64,000 bases of DNA from Bifidobacterium apousia (GTDB lineage Bacteria > Actinomycetota > Actinomycetes > Actinomycetales > Bifidobacteriaceae), in NCBI RefSeq assembly GCF_007559275.1, contig NZ_VMHK01000002.1, positions 124,001 through 188,000 on the forward strand, read 5' to 3'. Every line of letters begins with the position of its first letter. Positions within the stretch are counted from its first letter, which is position 1. This document shows positions 28,127-38,557 of the stretch, one piece after another. Under the pieces are notes generated by a model. The model was given only the letters and a program-made list of their open reading frames with translations. It did not search any database and was not told the DNA's origin. A program made the position numbers and the translations under genes.

Positions 28127-29125
28127 ATGACGAAGATCGCGGTATTGGGAGCAGGCGCATGGGGAACCGCTTTTGCCCAGGTATTGGCTGACGCAGGCAA
28201 TCAGGTGGTCATGTGGGACATCGACCCGGATGTCGTGGACGAAATCAACAGTAAGCATTCGAATGCCCGCCGCCTGCCGACCGTGGAGAAGCTGCCTGAT
28301 GCCATCAGCGCTGAGAGTGACCGGGCCAAGGCTGTCTCGGGGGCAGCAATCGTGATCGTGGCCATAGCCGCGCAGCACGCCTGTGAGGCCTTGACGGAAT
28401 TCAAAGGGTTGCTGGGTCATGATGCCATTGTGGTCTCCCTGATGAAGGGGATTGAACGGGGCACTGACCGGCGGATGGATCAGGTGGTCTGTCAGACGCT
28501 GGACCTGGACCCGGTCAGGTTTGCGGCCGTCTCCGGCCCCAACCTGAGCAAGGAGGTGGCCGCACGTGAGCCCAGCGCTACCGTGGTCGCCAGCGCTGAT
28601 GCCGATGCTGCCATGAGCGTGGCCCGTGCATGTACGACCGACTATTTCAAGGCCTTCGTCTCTGACGATGTGATCGGCCTGGAGATGTGCGGGTCGCAGA
28701 AGAACGTCACTGCACTGGCCGTGGGGATGTCACGGGGGGCTGGGTTCGGGGAGAACACGGCCGCCATGATTCAGGCCAGGGGTCTGGCTGAACTCACGGC
28801 CCTGGGGGAGGCCTGCGGGGCCAAGTCCAAGACCTTCGCCGGTCTTGCCGGAGTCGGCGACCTGGTGGCCACCTGTGGTTCGTCCTTGAGCAGGAACTAC
28901 ACCTTTGGCTTTAATCTGGGTCAGGGCAAAAGCATTGAAGAGGCTACCCGCGTCAGCAAGGGTGTCGCCGAGGGCGTGCCCACCACCGATGCTGTCGTCG
29001 CCCTGGGCAGGCGTTACCAGGTGGCGACACCGCTGGCTACGGCCATGAGCCATGTGCTGAGTCAGGGTCTGAGCTGCCGGGGCATGATCGACGAGCTCTT
29101 CGGCGGGCAGATCACCACAGAGTGA
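28127..29125 (+). CDS. gpsA: NAD(P)+ glycerol-3-phosphate dehydrogenase
   Basis: GpsA reduces dihydroxyacetone phosphate to sn-glycerol-3-phosphate for phospholipid synthesis. The Rossmann motif GAGAWGTA opens the protein, and the conserved catalytic Lys is in CGSQKNVTALAVG. The length is 332 residues. Three in-frame ATGs are clustered; I use 28127 because AAAGGAG (28116-28122) is spaced for it. plsC lies just upstream. Confidence 0.96.
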   Translation: MTKIAVLGAGAWGTAFAQVLADAGNQVVMWDIDPDVVDEINSKHSNARRLPTVEKLPDAISAESDRAKAVSGAAIVIVAIAAQHACEALTEFKGLLGHDAIVVSLMKGIERGTDRRMDQVVCQTLDLDPVRFAAVSGPNLSKEVAAREPSATVVASADADAAMSVARACTTDYFKAFVSDDVIGLEMCGSQKNVTALAVGMSRGAGFGENTAAMIQARGLAELTALGEACGAKSKTFAGLAGVGDLVATCGSSLSRNYTFGFNLGQGKSIEEATRVSKGVAEGVPTTDAVVALGRRYQVATPLATAMSHVLSQGLSCRGMIDELFGGQITTE

Positions 29126-29415
29126 GTCTGGTGGCCGTCAGAACATTCTGAAGGCTATCGAGGGTGCGAAGGCTTTGAAGCCGGTGCTCTCAACCTTCTG
29201 CTCGATGATAAACGGTTTTCCAAATCAATCGCGTGTCTGACTTATCTGGTCCTTGCTTCTGCCCCGTTACGTCCGTTCGTGCCAAGCTTGTGGATGAGCG
29301 ACCCTGACCAGGCCTTGCTGCCCGCCAAGGGGATATTCTGCTGTCTTGAGTGGTGTATCTGCCCGAGCAGATGCGTGAGGTTCGAATGCATGTCCAGGAT
29401 GAGGAAAGCCGAGGG

Positions 29416-30567
29416 ATGATGGTCAGGAAACGTGTTGTGGTGCTCTATGGCGGGCGTGCTGACGAACATTCCATATCCTGCGTGTCAGCGGCCGGCGTGC
29501 TCAATGCCATTGATACCGACCGATACGAGCCTATTCCTATCGGCATCACCAAGGACGGTCGATGGACCATCGGCGGCCAGGATCCCAGGCAGTGGGGTCT
29601 GGGCGATGCCAGTCTGCCAACCGTACAGATAACCGAAGGCAGCCGTCCGGTCATCCTCGACATGGCTCGCGGCAGGGATGGGTTTCTGATTGGTGACCAT
29701 GCCGATCTGGTTTCTGGAGCAGAGCCTTCCAGGACCGTCGGTTCCCTGGAGCCTTTAGGGTGTGTTGACGCGGTCTTTCCGGTGCTGCACGGCCCATACG
29801 GTGAGGACGGCACCCTGCAGGGCCTGCTTGAAATGATGGGCCTGCCCTACGTCGGATGCGGGGTCTTCTCCTCTGCTGCATGCATGGACAAGCACTACAC
29901 CAAGATTCTGCTCAGCCAGGCCGGCATACCTGTGGCTCCTGGCATCACTGTTGACTCCCGTGAACAGCGATCCGGAGCCGACCTGCTGGCCGCTGTGGAG
30001 AAGGCAGAGCTGCATTACCCGCTCTTCGTCAAGCCCTCCCGCGCAGGATCCAGCTTTGGTGTGGTCAAGGTAGAAGAGCCCAAAGGCAAAGCCCTGGCTG
30101 CTGCGGTCGCCGAGGCTGCAAGGCATGACTGGCGGGTCCTGATAGAGGAGGGCATTGAAGGGCGGGAGATCGAGTGCGCCGTGCTCGCCTCAAGCAAGGA
30201 CAGAAAGCCCCGTACAGCCTGGCCTGGCGAGGTGGTGCTGGACAAGGCTGATCGGGACGAGGCCTTCTACGACTTCGACAGCAAGTATGTGGACTCCTCC
30301 GCCTCTCACGTGGAGGTCCCCGCAGACCTGCCAGAGGAGACTCTTCAGAAGGTTCGCGACCTGGCTGCCAAGGCCTTCAGAACCGTGGATGGCGCCGGTC
30401 TGAGCCGTGTCGACTGCTTTGTGACGCCTGAGGGCAGAGTCATTGTCAACGAGATCAACACCATGCCTGGTTTCACGCCTATCTCCATGTATGCCAAGGC
30501 CTGGGAGGCCACTGGGATCACCTACACCGATCTGATTACCGATCTGATTGAGGGTGTATCTGCCTGA
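29416..30567 (+). CDS. ddl: D-alanine--D-alanine ligase
   Basis: Ddl makes the D-Ala-D-Ala dipeptide of peptidoglycan in an ATP-grasp fold. Visible signatures are LYGGRADEHSISCVSA at the N-terminus, FPVLHGPYGEDGTLQG, the ATP-binding FVKPSRAGSSFGV, and the metal-binding VNEINTMPGFT at the C-terminus. The chosen ATG 29416 follows AGGAAAG and gives VVVLYGG near the start. The 290 bases before it hold no gene. Confidence 0.95.
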   Translation: MMVRKRVVVLYGGRADEHSISCVSAAGVLNAIDTDRYEPIPIGITKDGRWTIGGQDPRQWGLGDASLPTVQITEGSRPVILDMARGRDGFLIGDHADLVSGAEPSRTVGSLEPLGCVDAVFPVLHGPYGEDGTLQGLLEMMGLPYVGCGVFSSAACMDKHYTKILLSQAGIPVAPGITVDSREQRSGADLLAAVEKAELHYPLFVKPSRAGSSFGVVKVEEPKGKALAAAVAEAARHDWRVLIEEGIEGREIECAVLASSKDRKPRTAWPGEVVLDKADRDEAFYDFDSKYVDSSASHVEVPADLPEETLQKVRDLAAKAFRTVDGAGLSRVDCFVTPEGRVIVNEINTMPGFTPISMYAKAWEATGITYTDLITDLIEGVSA

Positions 30568-30654
30568 CGCGGAGTCGCCTGCGGAGTTTGAGGCGTCTCG
30601 TGAGAGGAAAGATGCCGTTTTGCATTTCTTCCGCAGGATGAGAGGATCATCTGG

Positions 30655-31530
30655 TTAATACTCAACGTCTTTTGTTTGGAGCTCGGCCTCCTGGACCAGG
30701 TAGTCCTGGCCGGCCAAAGCGCGGGTGGCGGCATCCTGCATATCGGCGGCGATGACACCCTGCTTGGCGAACATGACCACCTGGCCCTTGATGCCGTAAG
30801 GGGTGAAGCCCTGGAGCTGAACGATGGGTGGGTTGGCTGGCATGGCCATGCCCTTGGTTGCCTGGGCCACCACCTGTGCAATGGAACGGGAGGACTTGGC
30901 TATATTGGCATCCCCCCGCAGGGTGAAGGGAACCGTGGTGGCGGCCTCGCCGGCCTCGGTGATCTTCTCAAGCGCCGTGGTGTTGAGGATGGAGTTGGGG
31001 ATCAGCAGCTGGTTGCCGGTCCTGTCGATGACGATGGTGTGGCGCCAGGTCACGTCGCGGACTGTTCCGGTGGTGCCTTGGATGGTGATGATGTCACCGG
31101 GCTGGACCACCTTGCTGACCATGAGCCCGAAGCCGCCGACGATGTTGGCGATTGTATCCTTCAATCCGAAAGAGAGCGCCAGGCCGCTGACGCCTAGGGC
31201 GGCGACCACCGTGGATGGGTTGATTCCGAAGACGGGTTGCAGGATTGTGGCAGCGGCGAAGATCCAGATCAGGGCGCGGACGATGTTGACGAAGATGGAG
31301 GCACTGGGCAGGTTGGTTCGTTCCAGGGCACGTCGCATGGCCGCCGCTACGATCTTGGAGATCAATGCGGCGCAGACAGCCACGACGATCAGAAAGATGA
31401 TCTTTCCGAAATTCTGGCGGAACCAGTAGATGACGGCATCGCTGAAGCTGGAAATGGCCTGTTCGGATCTTCCCATGGGATCCTTGTCCGGATTGACGCT
31501 TGTGCTGGCAAAGTTGACGGTCTGGTTCAT
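30655..31530 (-). CDS. mscS: Small-conductance mechanosensitive channel family
   Basis: MscS-family channels open under membrane tension to release solutes. An N-terminal membrane region (FGKIIFLIVVAVCAALISKIV and a second helix) is followed by the pore-lining helix with Gly/Ala repeats (VVAALGVSGLALSFGLKD), then the beta domain (QPGDIITIQGTTGTV). Length is 291 residues from ATG 31530. Its ATG overlaps the stop of the GNAT gene as ATGA, so the two are translationally coupled. Confidence 0.92.
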   Translation of the reverse strand: MNQTVNFASTSVNPDKDPMGRSEQAISSFSDAVIYWFRQNFGKIIFLIVVAVCAALISKIVAAAMRRALERTNLPSASIFVNIVRALIWIFAAATILQPVFGINPSTVVAALGVSGLALSFGLKDTIANIVGGFGLMVSKVVQPGDIITIQGTTGTVRDVTWRHTIVIDRTGNQLLIPNSILNTTALEKITEAGEAATTVPFTLRGDANIAKSSRSIAQVVAQATKGMAMPANPPIVQLQGFTPYGIKGQVVMFAKQGVIAADMQDAATRALAGQDYLVQEAELQTKDVEY

Positions 31531-31979
31531 GAGGCTCTGTCCTCTGACTCGCAGCCAGCATTGTTCGTTAGAGGCTTGTCCATCCACATATGCGGGCATC
31601 CCTCGTCCTGGTCGTGAATGCCCATGTCCCTATAGCCTAAAGACTTATAGAAGCCTGCTACCCGTTCCTGGGCATGAAGTGTGAGCTGGTCGGCCCCGTG
31701 GCTCCGAGCGGTTTCCTCAGCCTTGGCTACCAAATTGGCGCCTAGATGCTGACCGCGGTAGGATTTCAGCACCGCCAACCGGCCAAGGGTCCATGTCTGG
31801 CCCTGGTCGGGGAAGACTCGGCATACTCCGACGGGTTCATCCCCTTCATAGGCCACGATATGGAGGCTGGCATCGTCGGTTCGGTCGAATTCGTTGTGAA
31901 AGCCCTGCTCCTCTACGAATACGGCCTTACGGATGGCCTTGGCATCCTCGGGAATGGCCTCGCTCACCTCATACCACAT
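31527..31979 (-). CDS. GNAT-family N-acetyltransferase
   Basis: This 150-residue protein has the GNAT fold. The acetyl-CoA loop is in LAVLKSYRGQHLGANLV, and the C-terminal LTLHAQERVAGFYKSLGY is the ElaA-like signature. Acceptor substrate is unknown. The stop overlaps the mscS start in ATGA. Confidence 0.88.
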   Translation of the reverse strand: MWYEVSEAIPEDAKAIRKAVFVEEQGFHNEFDRTDDASLHIVAYEGDEPVGVCRVFPDQGQTWTLGRLAVLKSYRGQHLGANLVAKAEETARSHGADQLTLHAQERVAGFYKSLGYRDMGIHDQDEGCPHMWMDKPLTNNAGCESEDRAS

Positions 31980-32811
31980 GCTTCCTCCTCGCCATGGTCC
32001 TCCGCTGTCTCCAATCTACCAAGCTTGACCCTCGGCATGAACGGATGTCCGCAACCGGACGACGAACGATCCCTGCGACTGTCGGCTGTCTGACCTAGAC
32101 GATTACATGGATGAGGACTCTGCAAGCAGTGTGAGCTTGCAGCAATGACACTGAAGTGACGCGGGAACGATGGGATGGCCATGGACAAGGACTGGAAACT
32201 GACAGGTGCGACTGCCGGAGCCGCTAAAGGGAATCGGCGCTCGCAGCGGGAGCGGATGCTATCTGGCGAGCTCTATGATGCCTCGGATCCTGAATTGAGC
32301 CAGCTGCGGGTCAAGGCCCACGAACTTTGCCGTCTTTTCAACGCATCTTCTGAGCAGGAGCGGGACCTGCGCAGCCGGCTTCTGGATGATCTGGTGCCCG
32401 AACACGGTCAGGATGTCGACTGTATGGGGCCCATCTACTTCGACTACGGATGCTTCACCAAGCTGGGCTCGCGCATTTTCGCCAATTTCAACTTCACTGT
32501 TCTGGATACCTGCCCTGTACTGATCGGCGATGATGTGATGATCGGCCCCAATGTCACACTGGCCACCCCCTTGCATCCCCTGCGGTGGCAGGAGCGGAAT
32601 CTGAGGCGCCATGAGGATGGCTCCCTCTATGACTACGAGTTGGGCGCTCCAATAACCATCGGATCCAACTGCTGGCTGGCATCAAACGTGACTGTGGCCG
32701 GGGGAGTGACCATCGGCGATGGTGCGGTTATCGGGGCCGGATCCGTGGTCACCCATGACATTGCGCCCGGCTCCCTGGCCGTGGGTGTGCCCTGCCGGGT
32801 AATTCGTACCA

Positions 32812-33621
<810 letters not shown>

Positions 33622-33993
33622 CGTTGCCTTCCTTTCAGTCATCATCTGCCTGGTTCCTACCTCTATAAGACCATGGACAGAGCTCCTGTCAGGGTGTTTT
33701 CAGGGTCGAATCGGGGACGATTCAGGGTCGTGGTCTGCAGGATTCGCATTCCCTCCTGAAGGGTATGTATCGTGAACATAGAGGGGACGTATTGCTTGCC
33801 GGAGGGGGGCTGATAGGGATTCAGCGACCACCTGCTTCCTTGGAATTGCAAGGATGCAACCGTCGGTTGACAGAAAATATTGGTGTCTTTGTCGGGTGCA
33901 ACCCAAAGCTGGTGGCGGTCGGAGCCCTGCACGTTTCATCATGGTCTCGTTGCTGGTTGAATCGGCAATCTGCCGATCTGGAGAAAGAACATT
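33622..33993. other. 372-bp divergent promoter region
   Basis: No gene is supported. It contains the 11-bp repeat array at 33689-33732, a candidate minus-strand promoter for the ABC gene (CTGACA at 33692-33687; TTATAG at 33668-33663; 18-bp spacer), and the leader of the HTH-membrane regulator with GGAGAAAG before its ATG. Confidence 0.55.
33689..33732. repeat. Four 11-bp phased direct repeats, candidate operator
   Basis: TCAGGGT starts at 33689, 33700 and 33722, with a degenerate copy TCGGGGA at 33711. All four are in exact 11-bp steps, so they face the same side of the helix. The first copy overlaps the predicted -35 of the ABC ATPase promoter. Direct repeats of this spacing are typical of OmpR/PhoB-type response-regulator sites; the binding protein is not identified. 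Confidence 0.6.
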
Positions 33994-35019
33994 ATGAGTT
34001 TCAGAACCAATGTGCAATATCTGCGTTCGCAGCGCAACATGACTCAGGAGCAGCTGGCCATGCTGGTGGGGGTATCCCGTCAGGCGGTGTCCAAGTGGGA
34101 GTCGGACAAGGCCTATCCTGAGATGGACAAGCTCCTGGCCATCTGTGACCTCTTCGGCTGCACTCTTGATGACCTGGTTCTAGGCGATGTTCGGCATCCG
34201 GGTTCCGGGCAGCGTGCGTCCAAGCCTGACCATCAGGATGCCGCGCAGACGACTTCGACAACGCACACGACTATACCTGTTCAGTCTGCTGCGGAAGACG
34301 TGACCGGCTACGCCTCCTTCAGCAATGCCTACAGCCTGCGGATGGCTTTCGGCATCGCCCTTATCATGCTGGGACTGGCTTTCGGTGGTCTCTTCGCCGC
34401 AGTCAGCCAGCCGACCGACGCACAGAATGGTCTGGCCTTCCTTGCTCTGATGATCGGCATCGTCCTGGGCCTGGCCTGTCTGATACCGGCGGTTTCCGCT
34501 AGAAGGGATTTTCGCCGCCGGCATCCCTATGTAGCGGATTTCTACACCGATGAGGAGCGCTCGCGAGTTTACCGGCAGGCAACCTGGGAGCTGGTCTGCG
34601 GTCTGGCTGTCGTGCTCTTGGATGTGGGGATCAACTCTGCCGGATACCTGATCTGGGGCTGGTCCGATCAGGTCAGAGGGTTTGTCTTCTTCCTCCTTCT
34701 GGCTCTAGGGATCTTCCTGCTAGTCCATGCGGGAACGAGCCATAGAATGATGAACCTCCGGGCCTACAACAGGCAGATTGATTCCGTTGATGACGGTCGC
34801 TGGGACACCTATCGGTATGAGCACCGGATAAGCAATGCCATCAGCGGAACCATCATGGGTCTTTGCACGCTGGTGGCCCTGACCATGCTCTTCTCCGGCA
34901 ATTACGACAACCTCTTCGGGTGGCGCATCCCATTCTGGGCCATTTGGATTATCGGCGGGGTATTTTGCGGAGTGCTTCAGTCCCTGATTGGCATCTTCCG
35001 CAAGCCTCCTCGTGCCTGA
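33994..35019 (+). CDS. XRE-type HTH regulator with C-terminal membrane domain
   Basis: Residues about 5-60 are a helix-turn-helix ([22 protein letters not shown]), followed by a polar linker rich in Thr/Ser/His and then about six membrane helices to residue 341. A DNA-binding head on a membrane domain suggests a one-component sensor. It is divergent from the ABC ATPase across the repeat array, so it may regulate that gene, though XRE proteins usually bind palindromes. GGAGAAAG precedes ATG 33994. Confidence 0.85.
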   Translation: MSFRTNVQYLRSQRNMTQEQLAMLVGVSRQAVSKWESDKAYPEMDKLLAICDLFGCTLDDLVLGDVRHPGSGQRASKPDHQDAAQTTSTTHTTIPVQSAAEDVTGYASFSNAYSLRMAFGIALIMLGLAFGGLFAAVSQPTDAQNGLAFLALMIGIVLGLACLIPAVSARRDFRRRHPYVADFYTDEERSRVYRQATWELVCGLAVVLLDVGINSAGYLIWGWSDQVRGFVFFLLLALGIFLLVHAGTSHRMMNLRAYNRQIDSVDDGRWDTYRYEHRISNAISGTIMGLCTLVALTMLFSGNYDNLFGWRIPFWAIWIIGGVFCGVLQSLIGIFRKPPRA

Positions 35020-35029
35020 GACAGCTGAT

Positions 35030-35058
35030 TTGCCTTCTTTGATGGGATGTAGTAGTCT
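35030..35058 (+). promoter_or_regulatory. Candidate sigma70-type promoter for rpmB
   Basis: TTGCCT (35030-35035) and TAGTCT (35053-35058) are separated by 17 bp, about 86 bases before the L28 start. Confidence 0.45.
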
Positions 35059-35143
35059 AACAAAGTTGTGTGTTCATCTGCAGCCTTGCGTTGCGGGCAA
35101 GAACACCTGGGACGACTTGGAAAACAACGTAAAGGAAGTCAAC

Positions 35144-35338
35144 ATGGCAGCTCGTTGCGCGGTGTGCGGCAAGGGCCCGCAGACCGGTTACAGTGTTTCT
35201 CATTCGCATATCCGGAACAAGCGCATCTTCCGCCCCAACCTGCAGTCGGTGCACACCACCGTTGATGGCCAGAACGTGCGTCTGCGCGTCTGCGTCAAGT
35301 GCCTCAAGGCAGGCAAGGTGCAGCGCATCGCCGCCTGA
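35144..35338 (+). CDS. rpmB: 50S ribosomal protein L28
   Basis: L28 is a small protein of the large ribosomal subunit. The 64-residue sequence keeps CxxC pairs (CAVCG near the N-terminus, CVKC near the C-terminus), the zinc-binding form. The start is ATG 35144 with AAAGGAAG at 35131-35138; longer upstream in-frame sequence is not part of the gene. A strong terminator follows. Confidence 0.96.
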   Translation: MAARCAVCGKGPQTGYSVSHSHIRNKRIFRPNLQSVHTTVDGQNVRLRVCVKCLKAGKVQRIAA

Positions 35339-35362
35339 GTGCGGTTTGTCGGTCGTATTGGG

Positions 35363-35395
35363 ACCCCCGGGGGCAAAGCTCCGGGGGTTCTTGTC
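35363..35395 (+). terminator. Rho-independent terminator after rpmB
   Basis: ACCCCCGG (35363-35370) pairs with CCGGGGGT (35381-35388), followed by TCTTGTC. Confidence 0.75.
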
Positions 35396-35438
35396 ATCCT
35401 GAGGGATGATGGTCGGCGCATGCGGGAGGTGATCGGGT

Positions 35439-37916
35439 ATGTCGGCAGTGGCTCGTGTTGGTCTGCACAGCACCGTGGCCTCGCTGGTGGCCAACAGGCG
35501 TAGGGTGAGTGCTCTCAAGGCTCTGGGCGTGGTCACAGTCGGGGATGCGCTGACCTACTATCCTTTCCGCATCACTGATCCTATGCAGGTCACCACTATT
35601 GCCGGCATTCGCCTTGGCGAGCCCTGCGCCTTCGCCGCCCGGGTGGATCAGGTGCGTCTGGTGCCACTGAGTGGCCACCGGGGTTTTCGGCTGGACGTGA
35701 TGGTGGACGATGCAGCCTTCGTCAGTAGCCAAGGCGGCACTCCGCTGGCGGTCAGACTGGTCTTCTTCTCCCATAAAAAGCCCTATATGGACTGGATGGT
35801 CCGTCGGCTGCAGGTAGGGGCGGATCTGGTCGTGGCCGGCGAGCCCGGTGTCTACATGGACCAGCTCCAGTTCACCCATCCGGAGACCCTGGTTGTTGCC
35901 GATGCCGATCGGGAAGTTTTGGCAGAGGCTTCCCGACCCGATGCAGCCAGCCTTGACGAGGCCTTGGAACGCGTCCGTCGACCGCGGCCGGTGTATCATG
36001 CCAGCTCCCGCATTTCCTCGGACCATATTCACGACGTCATTCTGGGGTTTCTGCGTCTGCTGGCACAGGCTGGTGATTCACCTGAATCCTTGCCTGTAGC
36101 GGGTGCCCTCGAAGAGGGGCAGCCCAATGCCGAGGTCCGCATTAATCCGGAAGCCCTGGGCCGAGCCATACCTGATGTGCTGCCCGAGCAGGTCCGTGTC
36201 GACCAGAAGCTGATGCATCGTGCCCGCGCCCTCTTGGGCATGCATGCGCCCGACAGCCCTGACGACTTCGCTGCGGCGCGCAAAACCCTGCGCTACGAGG
36301 AGGCTTTCGTCTCGCAGACGGCGCTTCTGCAGACCCGTCGCCAGACCCAGCAGCAGCCTACTTATCCATGCGCGGATTCGGGCGCCGACCATCCAGACAC
36401 CCTGCCTGCCCGTTTCATCGACTCCCTGCCGTTCCAGCTAACCGATGGCCAGCGTCAGGTCATCAATGATATCGGTGTCGACATGGCCAAGGATCAGCCC
36501 ATGCAGCGGCTTCTGCAGGGCGAGGTCGGCTCTGGCAAGACCGTGGTGGCCCTGGCGGCCATGCTCCAGGCGGTCCAGGCCGGTCATCAGGCTGTCTTGG
36601 TGGCTCCCACCCAGGTGTTGGCCGAGCAGCACTATGCCTCCATCGGCGGCATGCTTAAGACCATGGGCACTGATGTGACCGCCACTGCCGTAGAAGGCCG
36701 CCATAAGCCTGTGGACAACGTCACCATGATTCGTATGACGGATCAGCTGGTTCTTCCTCTGGTGCTGTTGACCGGCGGTATGAGACTGGCCCAGCGCCGT
36801 TCTGCCCTGGCTGTCTCGGCTTCGGGCCGTCCCTGCATTGTCATCGCCACCCATGCGGCCTTCTCCAAGACCTTCCAAGCCCCCAATCTGGCTCTTACCG
36901 TCATCGACGAGCAGCATCGTTTCGGGGTTGAGCAACGTGAGGAGCTGCGTCGCAAATCCGAACGCGTTCCCCACCTGTTGATCATGACCGCCACGCCCAT
37001 CCCGCGTACAGCCGCCATGACCTGGTTCGGCGACCTTGACATCTCTACCCTGACCGAGCTGCCCAGCAACCGCAAACCGGTCCGTACCCACGTCATCGCC
37101 GAGTCCGACGGAGCGACCATGGGTGCCATGTTCCTGCATCTGCGCCGACGGATCGAGGCTGGGGAGCGGGCCTATGTCATCTGCGCCCGCATCGACGAGG
37201 AGGACGACCTCTCGGCCGCCTCTGACCGACCTGGTCAATCTGGCGGATCCGATGCTCAGCCTGAGCTTCTTGTTGAGGAGGGCCAAGGTGATGGCCAGCG
37301 CCCGCCTCTGCACTCGGTGGTCGAAATGAGCCAGCGCCTGGCCGCCCTGCCGCAGTTCCAAGGCATTGCCATGGCCACGTTGACCGGACGAGATGACGAT
37401 GCCACCAAGAATGCCGTCATGGCGGACTTCGCCTCGGGTCGCACGCCCCTGCTGGTAGCCACCACTGTGGTGGAGGTGGGGGTGGATGTGCCACAAGCCT
37501 CCTGCATTGTCATCTTCGATGCCGATCGGTTCGGACTCTCCCAGCTTCATCAGCTGCGCGGCAGGGTGGGGCGCGGCGGCACCGATTCATGGGCCTTCCT
37601 GATCTCGCGCGCTCCTGCGGATTCCCCGGCTGCCGAGCGGCTCGAGGTCATTCGCGACACTACTGACGGGGCCAAAATCGCCGAGGAGGACATTCGCATC
37701 AGGGGTGCCGGCGACGTGCTGGGCGATGCCCAGTCCGGCGGTCATTCCTCCCTGAAGCTTCTGCGGGTGGTCACCGATGCGCCCATGATCGTCCGTGCAA
37801 GGACCCAGGCAGGCCAACTCCTGGAGTCCGACCCCACCCTGGCCGGACAGCCCGAGCTGGCTGGCGCCGTTCTGGATTTCATGAGGGGCAACGAAGGTTT
37901 CCTGGTCTCCAGCTGA
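35439..37916 (+). CDS. recG: ATP-dependent DNA helicase RecG
   Basis: RecG remodels stalled replication forks and Holliday junctions. The N-terminal wedge domain is followed by a superfamily 2 helicase core: Walker A GEVGSGKT, DEQH box (IDEQHRFG), motif III TATPIPRT, motif VI QLRGRVGRGG. At 825 residues it is about 100 longer than usual, partly through a low-complexity segment (SDRPGQSGGSDAQPE) between motifs IV and V. GGAGGTGA precedes ATG 35439. rsmD follows 16 bases later. Confidence 0.95.
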   Translation: MSAVARVGLHSTVASLVANRRRVSALKALGVVTVGDALTYYPFRITDPMQVTTIAGIRLGEPCAFAARVDQVRLVPLSGHRGFRLDVMVDDAAFVSSQGGTPLAVRLVFFSHKKPYMDWMVRRLQVGADLVVAGEPGVYMDQLQFTHPETLVVADADREVLAEASRPDAASLDEALERVRRPRPVYHASSRISSDHIHDVILGFLRLLAQAGDSPESLPVAGALEEGQPNAEVRINPEALGRAIPDVLPEQVRVDQKLMHRARALLGMHAPDSPDDFAAARKTLRYEEAFVSQTALLQTRRQTQQQPTYPCADSGADHPDTLPARFIDSLPFQLTDGQRQVINDIGVDMAKDQPMQRLLQGEVGSGKTVVALAAMLQAVQAGHQAVLVAPTQVLAEQHYASIGGMLKTMGTDVTATAVEGRHKPVDNVTMIRMTDQLVLPLVLLTGGMRLAQRRSALAVSASGRPCIVIATHAAFSKTFQAPNLALTVIDEQHRFGVEQREELRRKSERVPHLLIMTATPIPRTAAMTWFGDLDISTLTELPSNRKPVRTHVIAESDGATMGAMFLHLRRRIEAGERAYVICARIDEEDDLSAASDRPGQSGGSDAQPELLVEEGQGDGQRPPLHSVVEMSQRLAALPQFQGIAMATLTGRDDDATKNAVMADFASGRTPLLVATTVVEVGVDVPQASCIVIFDADRFGLSQLHQLRGRVGRGGTDSWAFLISRAPADSPAAERLEVIRDTTDGAKIAEEDIRIRGAGDVLGDAQSGGHSSLKLLRVVTDAPMIVRARTQAGQLLESDPTLAGQPELAGAVLDFMRGNEGFLVSS

Positions 37917-37932
37917 AAGGACAACAGACCAT

Positions 37933-38532
37933 ATGCACATCATCGCCGGCCGCTTCAAGGGATTCCCCATTCCCACAGCCCTCAAGGGCACCCGGCCCAC
38001 CACCGATCGCACCAAGGAGGCCATCTTTTCCCACTTGGAGTCCGAAGGCCTGCTGTCCGGTGCTCGGGTCCTGGACCTGTTCGCCGGCACCGGGGCTTTG
38101 GGATTCGAGGCCCTTTCCCGCGGTGCCCAGAGCCTGGTGGCTGTGGAGTCTTCTGGTCGTGTCGCTGGGCTGCTGTCACGTTCGGCCGCAGGGCTGCGTC
38201 ACCATCCGGCTTGGGACCCAGCCATGGATATTCGTGTCAGCAGAAATCGTGCCGAGCGCTTTGTTCGTCCCCTCTCTTCTGGCCATGAGGATGCCGGTCT
38301 GTCCGAGGCCTGTTTCGACCTGGTCTTTATGGACCCGCCTTATGACCTGTCGACTGAGGATTGCCAAAGTATTATGACCGGTCTGACTGGCCGAGGAATG
38401 GTGGACGATAGGGGCATGATCGTTCTGGAACGATCGACACGCACCCCGCCGCCCACAGCTCCTGAAGGATGGGCGATTGATCAGGCTCGCAGCTATGGGG
38501 AGACAGCAGTCTACTATCTGACGGCCCGCTGA
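37933..38532 (+). CDS. rsmD: 16S rRNA (guanine966-N2)-methyltransferase
   Basis: RsmD methylates G966 of 16S rRNA. The SAM site is LDLFAGTGALGFEALSRGA and the catalytic NPPY-type motif reads MDPPYDL. Its 199-residue length is typical. The recG-rsmD order is common in actinobacteria. Confidence 0.94.
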   Translation: MHIIAGRFKGFPIPTALKGTRPTTDRTKEAIFSHLESEGLLSGARVLDLFAGTGALGFEALSRGAQSLVAVESSGRVAGLLSRSAAGLRHHPAWDPAMDIRVSRNRAERFVRPLSSGHEDAGLSEACFDLVFMDPPYDLSTEDCQSIMTGLTGRGMVDDRGMIVLERSTRTPPPTAPEGWAIDQARSYGETAVYYLTAR

Positions 38533-38557
38533 TAAGCCCTGCAAATTTGACGGCTAA

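Noticed and set aside
33689-33732. CRISPR-like short repeat array
   Set aside because: Repeat units are 7-11 bp with no spacer diversity or cas genes; the layout is that of an operator.
38533-38557. CAAATT/AATTTG repeat between rsmD and trmD as terminator
   Set aside because: Only 6 bp, AT-rich and without a T tail.
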